Assembly: GCA_037444855.1 (NCBI GenBank)
Contig: JBBILO010000018.1
Coordinates: forward strand, 1 to 16,101
Length of the DNA: 16,101 nt
Source: JBBILO01 sp037444855
GTDB taxonomy: Bacteria; Patescibacteriota; Microgenomatia; UBA1406; GWC2-37-13
Direction of reading: 5' to 3'
In this document: piece by piece, positions 1 to 7,122 of the stretch
Layout of the letters: every line of letters starts with the position of its first letter
Position numbering within the stretch: the stretch's first letter is position 1
Program-made: the position numbers and the translations under genes
Notes under the pieces: model-generated
Database searches by the model: none
The model's input: only the letters and a program-made list of their open reading frames with translations
Told to the model about the DNA's origin: nothing

Positions 1-1790
1 GTTAAATTAGTATTCTTTGCCACCTGATTGACAAAAGAAGCATTGCTGGCGATTGAGTTAAAGAAAGATTGAGTGGTTGAGAGGACGGTTTGAGTGTTTT
101 TAACATTGGTTTTGTTTATCACTAATTGAGTTATCGGTAATGTTTTCGGTAGCGTTTGCAAGATTTTTTCTTTAACTTGTTGTTGTTCAATAGAAGAGGT
201 TGAGATCGCAGAGACGATGTTTTTTGCAACAGCATCTTGTTTTATAGCTCTTTGATAAAGTTCATTTTTTAGATTCATAAACTTTTGCCTTTCAGTTGGA
301 GTCTCTGCTTGGAGGGGGTTTTTAAGGTAATTGATATTCTTAGTAACGGTTTCTCTAATCTGCTTGTTGGTTTCAAAATGAGCAATATCGGTTAGTTTTT
401 TAGCTTCAAATGTAACCGAACGAGTAATTTCCTCAGTTTTGGCCTTTTTAATTTCTTCGATCGTCTCAAGCTTTATCTTCACTGGTATTTTCACTTCTTT
501 TGGTATTTTAAGAGCAGTTGAGATGGTAGATGAAGAAATTGGTGGTTGAGGAGAAGGCGGTGTTGGAACGCTACGGATTTGGTCATAAATGGACAAAAGA
601 ATATTTTTTGACGCGTATATTCCATCACAACAATAATCACGAAAGATTCTTAAAAGCCACCAGGGAAAAAAGATTACTGCCCACTGCATAATTAGAGTAA
701 TGACATATTCCGCAAAGGTATCAATATAGTTGCCATTATTTAAAATAGACAAGGTTTGAGCCGGACCGCCGTAAAAGATATTGATTGCTGTTGGAAAAAT
801 ATGGCCACCGGCTGTTTCCACTCGAGAAAAATCAAAGGGAAAGGGAATACCACTTTTCCAAATAGTGGCCAAGGCTCCCAAAAATAAAGCAAATAAGGGA
901 CCGTAAAAAAGCCATTGGAAAAAAACACCAATCCAAATCCAGCCTATATTACGGATAAAAACAAATGGAATTAGAAGAGCTAAAAAAGGTGAGACAAAAA
1001 GCATAAACCACAAGATTATTTTTCTTAAAATCAACATTGTTCCCATGATATAGTAAGTAATGTTTGTGGCTTTAAGGAGAAATAATTCAGCATTTACTGC
1101 CTCTTGAACGTTGAAATTTAAATCGCGACAACCATAAAAAGTGGTATAACTTTGTTCACTATTCTGGGGTCCTGAAAAATAAATATTAAAGAGCTGATCC
1201 CCTTGTAGGTTTTCAATAAAGAATTTCATTAAGATATCGCTAATTTGAATTAAAAAAATAATCATTGTTCCTGAAAAGGTAATATAAAGTAAAAGAAGAA
1301 GAGTTTTATAAATTGACGGCCAGATTTTAATTCCTAAGTCAAAGTTTGTTCTTTGACCAATAATATATCCCAAACCAAATAAAACAACAATAAAAATGAT
1401 AAGAAAATAGGCGATATTTCTGGTAAAATTCCAGATGTTCATAATCGTTGGATGATTGTCTATTGAAGGATGGGAAATCACCCAATGGATAAACTGTCTT
1501 GCTCTTTCATCGGCTTTACCCTGTTCGGTGATTTTCGGGTCTCTGATCCAAAAATGTTGACTGATCGGATCCTTTTTAAATTCTTCAAAATCATTAGTAC
1601 AACTTTCTCCTTTCAATCGATAAATTCCTTCGTTTAATCTAGCTGGACAACCACACGGAATGGGTGTAATTTGGAGAATAGAGTAGAGATTTTCCTCGGC
1701 ATTAATCTCAGATTGGAGATAAAAAAAGAAAACAAAAAAAACAGCCACTGATAAGATAATTTTTTTTATTACATCGCTCATTTTGGTCAT
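1..1790 (-). CDS. VirB6/TrbL-like polytopic membrane protein, partial (3' end beyond left edge)
   Basis: The frame is open from the ATG at 1790 to the window edge: 596 codons, no stop, so the C-terminus is missing. Residues 7-25 form a signal-peptide-like hydrophobic segment ending near INAEE. A short extracellular part with a CGCP motif follows, then transmembrane segments near residues 121-142 and 158-182, and a cluster of further ones from about 235 to 390. This cluster has an RKIILWFMLFVSPF stretch followed by WIGVFFQWLFYGP, the pattern I associate with TrbL/VirB6 conjugal-transfer proteins of candidate phyla. From about residue 410 it becomes a Pro-rich linker and a long hydrophilic, probably helical, tail. 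Known family role: inner-membrane channel component of type IV secretion systems. The assignment is inference from topology and motif; no ATPase or other T4SS gene is visible here. A leaderless-type promoter precedes it, with no Shine-Dalgarno. It is divergent from the gene at 1875. Confidence 0.6.
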   Translation of the reverse strand, partial: MTKMSDVIKKIILSVAVFFVFFFYLQSEINAEENLYSILQITPIPCGCPARLNEGIYRLKGESCTNDFEEFKKDPISQHFWIRDPKITEQGKADERARQFIHWVISHPSIDNHPTIMNIWNFTRNIAYFLIIFIVVLFGLGYIIGQRTNFDLGIKIWPSIYKTLLLLLYITFSGTMIIFLIQISDILMKFFIENLQGDQLFNIYFSGPQNSEQSYTTFYGCRDLNFNVQEAVNAELFLLKATNITYYIMGTMLILRKIILWFMLFVSPFLALLIPFVFIRNIGWIWIGVFFQWLFYGPLFALFLGALATIWKSGIPFPFDFSRVETAGGHIFPTAINIFYGGPAQTLSILNNGNYIDTFAEYVITLIMQWAVIFFPWWLLRIFRDYCCDGIYASKNILLSIYDQIRSVPTPPSPQPPISSSTISTALKIPKEVKIPVKIKLETIEEIKKAKTEEITRSVTFEAKKLTDIAHFETNKQIRETVTKNINYLKNPLQAETPTERQKFMNLKNELYQRAIKQDAVAKNIVSAISTSSIEQQQVKEKILQTLPKTLPITQLVINKTNVKNTQTVLSTTQSFFNSIASNASFVNQVAKNTNL

Positions 1791-1797
1791 TAAATTA

Positions 1798-1826
1798 ATA
1801 TTAAAATGATTTTTTTCTTTATTCAA
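1798..1826 (-). promoter_or_regulatory. Promoter of the VirB6-like gene, leaderless geometry
   Basis: On the minus strand TTGAAT (1826-1821) is followed after exactly 17 bp by TAATAT (1803-1798), and the ATG at 1790 lies 7 bp further on. Transcription would begin at or within a base of the start codon. No Shine-Dalgarno is visible. Confidence 0.4.
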
Positions 1827-1833
1827 GAATAAA
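1818..1833. promoter_or_regulatory. 16-bp dyad in the divergent promoter region
   Basis: TTTATTC and GAATAAA are 7-bp inverted arms around a 2-bp centre. The dyad overlaps the -35 element of the minus-strand gene and lies just upstream of the -35 of the plus-strand gene, so a bound dimer could affect both. In AT-rich DNA a dyad of this size can occur by chance. Confidence 0.25.
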
Positions 1834-1839
1834 ATTTTC

Positions 1840-1868
1840 TTGACTTTTAGTTTCTATTATTTTAGGAT
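1840..1868 (+). promoter_or_regulatory. Promoter of the beta-sandwich surface protein gene
   Basis: TTGACT (1840-1845), 17-bp spacer, TAGGAT (1863-1868), then 6 bp to the ATG at 1875. This fits a leaderless start. However AGGA (1864-1867) is also 7 bp before the ATG and could act as a Shine-Dalgarno if transcription starts further upstream. Confidence 0.4.
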
Positions 1869-1874
1869 TAAATT

Positions 1875-3830
1875 ATGAATTTTTTTTATCAAGCCAAAAA
1901 AGCCTTTGTTTTAATAATTTTTTTCTTAAGTGGTTTTTTTATTCTCTCTTCAAATATTTTTGCCCTGACTAACGATCAATCCCAAGCATGGTTTTGTGCT
2001 AAAACCACTTGGTGTAATGGGAAAAATTGTCAAGAAGGAACTCTTACTTTAAAAAATGGCCATCGAGTTAGGTTGGAAGTTGATCCTAATAATAAGATTT
2101 TACCCAACAATAGCGAAACTTATTTAGTAGAATGTCTGTCGTATACAGTAAACAAAGAACTTAAATGGGTTTGCACTACGGGTGATAGTCAGCTTGATTT
2201 GAGTGCTTTTAACTCTGATAATTTTTCTCAACTGTCTGCTGATATTGGTTATTCTTTAACTAAAGATGCAAATTATGGTATTTATTTGGTAGAAAACCAA
2301 GAAGCAGTAAGAATTGGCTCCAAAACTTATGCAACAGGACCATCAAGTGGTTTGATGATTAAAGATTCGAATAATCCAGCCTCAGTTTTTGAATGGCAGA
2401 GTTATACTCCAGAAGGCCATGATAGAAAATTTTACTTTCTTCAAAAAATCTCTCCGGTCACTAATCCTGATGTCGGTACTGGTGGCCAACAACAGGCAAC
2501 CTCGTTTGATTGGGTTAACGCTGATAAAGATTGCGCGGTTGTTCACTGGGATCCAGCAGGAAGAGTTTTTGACGCCTATACCCTTGAACCAATTCCCAAT
2601 GCGAGAGTTTTTTTAACAAAAGATAAAGGTGATGGACAGTTTGTTGATGCCAGTCAATTAGAATTAGGTATTGTTAATCCTCAAACTACCGGCCCTCAGG
2701 GAAGTTTTTCTTATTTTGTATCCGACGGTGATTATCAGTTAAATGTTTTGAATTTTTATTCTTTAGGTTATTCAAAAGTAGCTGATTCGTTATCCGATAT
2801 TAATTCAAATTATAAAAATATCTACTACTATTTAGAAAATGGCGTGAGGAAAACGTATATTTATCCAACAGAAACAGGAGAAATAATTCAACAAAGAGGA
2901 AAAATTCAATATCGAGATATTCCGCTCTTGCCGATTTCTTACGCAGGAAAAACATATCCATTGAAGGTTATTAGTGGTTTTCAATCAGTTGATCGGTTAA
3001 CGGGAAATTTCATCTTTGAAGGTTCTGTTTCCCATCCATTTACTAATATTTCTATTTATGGAGTAACAAACGATAATCAAGAAGAATTAATCATTCAACA
3101 GGCAGCTGATAACTTCGGTCGATATAAAATACTATTCCCTCAAAATAATGAAGGAAAAAGTTACAAAGAATTTAAGGTCAATTTTGACAAAGTTGATTTA
3201 AGATCATTCGTTCATTCTCGATCAAAATTTAGATTTGAAAAATTGATTAGTTGGTTAGAGAGTAAATTCTTAGTTTTTGGTCAAGAGGGAAAAAATAGAT
3301 TGACATTTACTCTTAAACCTATTCCTACTTACATTGAAGGAATTGCTTATGATGAAAACGGTAATATATTAGCCAATCAAGAAGTAAAGGTTTATGTTGA
3401 AGGAAGTAACGTTCCATATAGCTCTGTAAAAACAGATGAAAAAGGTTATTACGTATTAGGCTCGGATCAATTGCCAAGTGTTCCATACCGTTTAATCTAC
3501 AGTTTGCCCACGGGAAAAATTCAAGAGGTGACTACTTCTAAGGTGATTAACGATAACAAAGATTTATTTGTCTCATCTAAGATTAGTTATTATACTCTTA
3601 AAAATAATCAGGGGAAATTTATTACCCCAACTATTAAAGAAGCAAGGGGTAATTTTACACCTGTTTCATCACCAACACTTTTTGAAAAAGGATATAACCA
3701 ACAGAGAGAAGTTAATAAAGGATTAATATTGTTAATTGTAATGATAATGTCTGTAGTTATAATCACGGGGGTAGCTATTTACTTTTATCTCCGTCAACGC
3801 CATTCGCCGCCTTCTTACCCTTCAGTTTAG
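1875..3830 (+). CDS. Membrane-anchored surface protein with carboxypeptidase-regulatory-like repeats
   Basis: A 651-residue exported protein. Residues 8-30 form a signal peptide, with likely cleavage after NIFA. The mature N-terminus has a cluster of cysteines (C41, C47, C52 and two more before residue 105), suggesting disulfides outside the cell. Residues about 225-310 (VFDAYTLEPIPNARVFL...) and about 485-565 (IEGIAYDENGNILANQEVKVY...) look like CarboxypepD_reg/CNA-B-type beta-sandwich repeats; a less clear one lies around 360-420. A single transmembrane helix at about 617-638 is followed by a short basic cytoplasmic tail, giving type I topology. No catalytic motif is seen, so a structural or adhesive surface role is inferred. 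It is divergent from the VirB6-like gene, and its last 56 bp overlap the convergent cohesin-type gene. I do not recognise a specific named family. Confidence 0.75.
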   Translation: MNFFYQAKKAFVLIIFFLSGFFILSSNIFALTNDQSQAWFCAKTTWCNGKNCQEGTLTLKNGHRVRLEVDPNNKILPNNSETYLVECLSYTVNKELKWVCTTGDSQLDLSAFNSDNFSQLSADIGYSLTKDANYGIYLVENQEAVRIGSKTYATGPSSGLMIKDSNNPASVFEWQSYTPEGHDRKFYFLQKISPVTNPDVGTGGQQQATSFDWVNADKDCAVVHWDPAGRVFDAYTLEPIPNARVFLTKDKGDGQFVDASQLELGIVNPQTTGPQGSFSYFVSDGDYQLNVLNFYSLGYSKVADSLSDINSNYKNIYYYLENGVRKTYIYPTETGEIIQQRGKIQYRDIPLLPISYAGKTYPLKVISGFQSVDRLTGNFIFEGSVSHPFTNISIYGVTNDNQEELIIQQAADNFGRYKILFPQNNEGKSYKEFKVNFDKVDLRSFVHSRSKFRFEKLISWLESKFLVFGQEGKNRLTFTLKPIPTYIEGIAYDENGNILANQEVKVYVEGSNVPYSSVKTDEKGYYVLGSDQLPSVPYRLIYSLPTGKIQEVTTSKVINDNKDLFVSSKISYYTLKNNQGKFITPTIKEARGNFTPVSSPTLFEKGYNQQREVNKGLILLIVMIMSVVIITGVAIYFYLRQRHSPPSYPSV

Positions 3831-4419
3831 TGGAATTTTTTGAGAGAAGATATCCCAAGAAGCTAAAAATAAAAAAACCACCTCCGGCCAAACCCAATTT
3901 CTTTGTCAATTGGCTATCACCACTGGTAGGTAAAGCTGTTGGTTGTAGAGAAGTAGATGTTGGTTGGGGAGAGAGAGATTGAGGAGTGGTGGTTGTTGAT
4001 GGTGTTTCGTTTGGCACCTCCCACAGGACACAAAGTTGAGATTCACCTGGCGCGTCGGCGATAAGTTTAAAATTTACTTGGGCAAAAGTAGTGTTGCCAT
4101 TAAAGCCTGACGAAGTGGCTGAGAAAATAAGTTTTCCCCCTTCTTGAGGTGTAGTTGTGAGATTGGGAAAAGCATCGCCAGCAATGGTGTTTACATATTC
4201 TAGATATTGAGTTTCATAAGTCAATCCTATTTTAGCCTCGGTGATTGTTTCTCCTTGAGTATCAATATTAATGGTAAAAGTTACCGTTTGTCCTCGAGTT
4301 AGGGTGTCGGAGGGAGCGATTAAACTATAGCGGATAGCGTAGGATGGTTTTGTTAAGGAAAAGGCAGCTAATAAAAATAAAAAAATAAAGAAAAATTTCA
4401 AAATTCCTTTTTTATCCAT
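3775..4419 (-). CDS. Cohesin-domain surface protein with LPTSG sorting-like tail
   Basis: A 214-residue exported protein. Residues 1-28 are a signal peptide (basic start, hydrophobic core, PSYA end). Residues about 30-135 match the cohesin fold: a TRGQTVTFTINIDT strand near the start, then LTYETQYLEYV and a closing FAQVNFKLIADAPGES. Residues 137-162 form a Pro/Thr/Ser-rich stalk. LPTSG (163-167) is followed by a glycine-rich hydrophobic helix (about 175-192) and a Lys-rich tail, the layout of a sortase signal with Ser in place of the usual Thr. It may be sortase-linked or simply membrane-anchored. Cohesins bind dockerins in cellulosomes, but stand-alone cohesin domains occur in many surface proteins; no dockerin is visible here. 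The last 56 bp overlap the convergent gene ending at 3830. Confidence 0.75.
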   Translation of the reverse strand: MDKKGILKFFFIFLFLLAAFSLTKPSYAIRYSLIAPSDTLTRGQTVTFTINIDTQGETITEAKIGLTYETQYLEYVNTIAGDAFPNLTTTPQEGGKLIFSATSSGFNGNTTFAQVNFKLIADAPGESQLCVLWEVPNETPSTTTTPQSLSPQPTSTSLQPTALPTSGDSQLTKKLGLAGGGFFIFSFLGYLLSKNSTKLKGKKAANGVDGDKSK

Positions 4420-4425
4420 AAGTTA

Positions 4426-4436
4426 ATATTATTATA
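4426..4436 (-). promoter_or_regulatory. -10 candidates for the cohesin-protein gene
   Basis: On the minus strand TATAAT (4436-4431) lies 11 bp before the ATG at 4419, and overlapping TAATAT (4431-4426) lies 6 bp before it. Either gives a leader of only 0-5 nt. A TTAACA sits 19 bp upstream of the TATAAT. There is no Shine-Dalgarno. Confidence 0.35.
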
Positions 4437-4488
4437 AAAAAGGAAAAACTGCAAATGTTAAATAACGAAAGTATAAAATTATGAAAGT

Positions 4489-4612
4489 ACAAAAGTGTAA
4501 TGTGTAAAGGAGTGTAGAGGTGTAAAGGTTGAAATTACTTAAATCAGTAGTCGATTAAATCAGTAAATTGGTTGAATCGGTTATAATCGCTTGCAATCAG
4601 TGGAATCAGTAA
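4489..4612. repeat. Degenerate short tandem repeats in the 433-bp spacer
   Basis: Within the gene-free stretch 4420-4852, positions 4494-4529 hold several imperfect GTGTAAAG units. These are followed by AAATCAGT units (4541, 4557) and GGTTGAATCGG/GGAATCAGT units up to about 4612. The same series of unit types appears in opposite orientation at about 8481-8540, so this is a dispersed intergenic repeat. No gene is seen between 4420 and 4852. Confidence 0.6.
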
Positions 4613-4618
4613 TATTGT

Positions 4619-4690
4619 TTTGGTCATTTCGAACTATTCGAATTGGAGGTTCAACGAATCTTTATAAAATAATTTAAGATCTCTTTACTT
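4619..4690. repeat. Possible decayed GTCATTTCGA-type intergenic repeat
   Basis: GGTCATTTCGAACTATTCGAA and a downstream AAGATCTCTTTAC resemble the GTCATTTCGA...GAGAAATCTC intergenic element found in many unrelated bacteria. The match is partial and the inner part is not conserved. The rest of the spacer (4691-4816) shows nothing I can identify. Confidence 0.25.
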
Positions 4691-4816
4691 TACTGTGTTA
4701 AGACTGGCGTTTATTTCGGATAATAAATTTCTATCATTCTCGATACAATGGGAGATCTGATCGGGGATTTCGTTAAGATTTTTAGATTTATTTTCATGGG
4801 AATGAGGAAAAAATGT

Positions 4817-4845
4817 TTGAACTCTAAACTTTTAACGTTTATAAT
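4817..4845 (+). promoter_or_regulatory. rpiB promoter, leaderless geometry
   Basis: TTGAAC (4817-4822), spacer of exactly 17 bp, consensus TATAAT (4840-4845), then 7 bp to the ATG at 4853. This is the best promoter in the window. Its predicted start falls on or next to the start codon, and there is no room for a Shine-Dalgarno. Confidence 0.65.
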
Positions 4846-4852
4846 ATAATTA

Positions 4853-5344
4853 ATGACTCTTTTTATTGCCGCTGATCATCGAGGATTTGAGTTAAAAAAT
4901 CAACTCTTGGAGTATTTTCAAGAGAAAGGAATAAGAATTGAGGATTTAGGCAACTATCAATATGATGCGCAAGATGACTATCCTGATTTTGCCCAACGAG
5001 TCGCTCAGGCAGTTCTTCAAAATTTAGACAATCATTTGGGAATCGCTATCTGCGGATCAGGATGCGGCGTAGTGATTGCAGTGAATCGTTTTCCTCATAT
5101 TCGGGCCGGTTTGGCGATGAATGAAGATCAGGCAAAACATATTCGAGAGAATGATCATGCCAATGTCATTGCTTTAGCCGCCGATTACATCTCATTTGAA
5201 CAAGCAACAAAAATTATTGATGCTTTTTTGAGTGCTCAACCAAAAACCGATGAGAAATATCTTCGTCGGATAAAAAAAATTGAAGAATTTCAAAATCCAT
5301 CCTTGAAACAAAACACTCAATCAATCAATGAAGAGAAATTTTAA
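4853..5344 (+). CDS. rpiB: Ribose-5-phosphate isomerase B
   Basis: A 163-residue member of the RpiB/LacAB family, which interconverts ribulose 5-phosphate and ribose 5-phosphate in the non-oxidative pentose phosphate pathway. Visible motifs are AADHRG at residues 6-11 (substrate-binding Asp-His), DYPDFA, the active-site loop ICGSGCG with the catalytic cysteine, NRFPHIRAGL, and the ENDHANVIALAADYIS segment. The length is slightly above the usual 145-150 because of a hydrophilic C-terminal extension (about 145-163). The start follows directly from the promoter at 4817-4845. The last 20 bp overlap the 3' end of ychF on the other strand. With the Rpe-like protein at 8567 it would supply both pentose-phosphate isomerisation steps. 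The family is clear; allose-6-phosphate activity of some RpiB proteins cannot be excluded. Confidence 0.93.
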   Translation: MTLFIAADHRGFELKNQLLEYFQEKGIRIEDLGNYQYDAQDDYPDFAQRVAQAVLQNLDNHLGIAICGSGCGVVIAVNRFPHIRAGLAMNEDQAKHIRENDHANVIALAADYISFEQATKIIDAFLSAQPKTDEKYLRRIKKIEEFQNPSLKQNTQSINEEKF

Positions 5345-6380
5345 ATTCTAAAACATCTTTGTTTTTTACTATATAATTTCTTCCTTCTAAAATAATTTTT
5401 CCTATTTCTTTTGCTTTATTCCAACCACCAATTTTAACTAATTCCTGGGCGGCAATTACTTCTACCTTAACAAAATGTTTTGCAAAATCTGAATGAATTT
5501 TTTCCGCCGCTTCAATCGCTTTTGATCCTTTTTTTATCGGCCAAGCTCGAGCCTCGGTTCGTTTGGCGATGGTATAAAAAGTAATTAGATCTAAATTTTG
5601 ATAGCAACTTTGAATAATCTGGGTTTTAGATGACGATTTCAATCCGAGATCTTTTAAAATTTTTTGTTGTTCTACCCACGGTAATTCATTCAATTCGGCC
5701 TCGAATTTGGCTGCAATTGGTAGAAGAAAAGTATTATTAATTTTGGTTCGTGGATTGTTTAAATCGCTTTCATCAATATTAGCAACACCGATTTGTTTTT
5801 TAGCCGTTAATAATTGATAGAATTTAACCATGGTTTGTTGTTTGTCATCTAACTGAGATAAAATTTCACTCGCCATTTTGCCTTGATTTAATTCCTTGAT
5901 TAAATACTTAACCAAGTCCTTTTCCTCTTTGGAAAGTTTTTCTTTTTTTAATTTTCTTTCGAGAGATTCTAAATCGGCTAAAAGAAGTTCTTCGTTCACG
6001 ATTTTTAAATCCTCTTCTGGATCAATGGTTGCATGGACATGAGGGACCTGAGGATTTTCAAAAAAACGGACGACATGAAGTATTAAATCAACTTCACGGA
6101 TATAATGGAGAAATTGATTGCCAAGACCTTCTCCTTGATGCGCCCCTTTAATCAGACCGGCGATGTCAATAAAAGTAATTGAAGCGGGCGTGACTTTTTC
6201 GATATTTTCTAAAGATGCCAGTTTAAACAAAAGATCATCAGAGACGTTCACTGAGCCGATATTTTTATCAATTGTGGTGAAAGGATGAGTGGCCGTTGGG
6301 GCTTTTGGTTTTTCAACTAAAGCGTTAAATAAGGTTGATTTACCCGCATTGGGCAAACCAACGATTCCAACTTTGAGCAT
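5325..6380 (-). CDS. ychF: YchF/OLA1-family ribosome-associated ATPase
   Basis: A 351-residue Obg-family P-loop protein, slightly shorter than E. coli YchF (363). Motifs: P-loop GLPNAGKST (8-16), switch region THPFTTIDKN (31-40), DIAGLIKGAHQGEGLGNQFL (72-91), and NIDE (201-204) at the NKxD position. That substitution is the known reason this family prefers ATP to GTP. A helical insertion (about 125-195) precedes the C-terminal TGS domain (about 266-351), which has AWPIKKGSKAIEAAEKIHSDF and the ending EGRNYIVKNKDVLEFKI. The family binds ribosomes and is linked to translation and stress responses. No -10 sits at 6-7 bp and no Shine-Dalgarno is visible; a TAAAAT/TATAAA pair 15-17 bp upstream of the ATG would leave a leader of about 9-10 nt. 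It overlaps rpiB tail to tail by 20 bp. Confidence 0.95.
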   Translation of the reverse strand: MLKVGIVGLPNAGKSTLFNALVEKPKAPTATHPFTTIDKNIGSVNVSDDLLFKLASLENIEKVTPASITFIDIAGLIKGAHQGEGLGNQFLHYIREVDLILHVVRFFENPQVPHVHATIDPEEDLKIVNEELLLADLESLERKLKKEKLSKEEKDLVKYLIKELNQGKMASEILSQLDDKQQTMVKFYQLLTAKKQIGVANIDESDLNNPRTKINNTFLLPIAAKFEAELNELPWVEQQKILKDLGLKSSSKTQIIQSCYQNLDLITFYTIAKRTEARAWPIKKGSKAIEAAEKIHSDFAKHFVKVEVIAAQELVKIGGWNKAKEIGKIILEGRNYIVKNKDVLEFKISLH

Positions 6381-6563
6381 ATATTTTTAAGTTTTATTTT
6401 ATAATTTTACAATATTTTATATGAAATTGAAGGGTTTTAAAAAGAAAAACCTATTATTTGACCATAAAGCCCCTTTGATCACAAAAAGAATGCAAAAATT
6501 CGCTGGATAAGGCATTGGATTGAAACTTTCTTTAAAAATTAGTCGAGGAGAAATAGTCTTTGA

Positions 6564-6569
6564 TAAAAT
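6564..6569 (+). promoter_or_regulatory. -10 element of the mscS-like gene
   Basis: TAAAAT lies exactly 6 bp before the ATG at 6576, matching the spacing at rpe, eno and gpmA. No convincing -35 is seen at 16-19 bp. Confidence 0.35.
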
Positions 6570-6575
6570 AAAAAA

Positions 6576-7103
6576 ATGGATCTATCTTTTGTATTGACTA
6601 ACAACTATCTTTTTAAAATTATCAAACTCTCTTTAATTTTCCTAGCTTATCTTTTTGGGAAAAAAGTAATTTTTTCCGGGATTGAGCTAACTTTTAAAAA
6701 TTTCGAAAAGACTTCATTGACAGCTAACTATCAGCGATTGTTAACCTTAAAAAAACTTTTAAAAAACCTAGCCCAATATCTTTTATTAATTATCTTTATT
6801 TTCTACTTATTGAAAGAGGTGGGTGTTGACTTAACTCCTTTTATCACCGGCGTTGGCATTTTAGGTTTGGCTTTTTCTTTTGGCGCCCAGACTTTAGTCA
6901 AAGACTTAATCGCTGGTTTTTTTATCATCTTAGAAAATCAATATAATGTTGGTGATTGGATCCAATTAAACGATCAAAAAGGAGAGGTGGTTAAGATTAC
7001 TTTAAGAATGACAGTTCTTAAAGATAAAGATGGTAATTTAATTTATTTACCAAATTCTCAGATTAATAAAGTAATTGTTTATACCGTTAAGAAGAAAACC
7101 TGA
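6576..7103 (+). CDS. Minimal MscS-family mechanosensitive channel
   Basis: A 175-residue MscS-family protein, much shorter than E. coli MscS (286). Transmembrane helix 1 lies at about 11-37, helix 2 at about 66-80, and the pore-lining helix 3 at about 89-120 with the Gly/Ala pattern ITGVGILGLAFSFGAQTLVKD. LENQYNVGDWIQL (119-131) then enters the beta domain, which has GEVVKITLRMTVLKDKDGNLIYLPNSQI. The protein stops right after the beta domain, so the C-terminal alpha/beta part of the cytoplasmic cage is absent. The TGA stop is followed by unrelated sequence, so this looks like a genuine short form rather than a frameshift. Expected role: release of solutes on osmotic downshock. It converges with dprA, leaving a 19-bp gap. 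Confidence 0.9.
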   Translation: MDLSFVLTNNYLFKIIKLSLIFLAYLFGKKVIFSGIELTFKNFEKTSLTANYQRLLTLKKLLKNLAQYLLLIIFIFYLLKEVGVDLTPFITGVGILGLAFSFGAQTLVKDLIAGFFIILENQYNVGDWIQLNDQKGEVVKITLRMTVLKDKDGNLIYLPNSQINKVIVYTVKKKT

Positions 7104-7122
7104 CACAAGGTTTCTCCTTACT

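Noticed and set aside
740..931. 63-codon open frame on the minus strand
   Set aside because: It lies in a different frame inside the long VirB6-like coding region, which accounts for this DNA.
4420..4852. tRNA, small RNA or CRISPR array in the largest spacer
   Set aside because: No cloverleaf, CCA end or regularly spaced identical repeats; a GGTTCAACGAATC near 4649 resembles a T-loop only by chance. The repeats are short, tandem and degenerate.
6421..6510. 29-codon open frame in the ychF-mscS spacer (starts MKLKGFKKKN)
   Set aside because: It is short and has no Shine-Dalgarno or well-placed -10. Its basic composition is expected from AT-rich DNA, and nothing supports expression.
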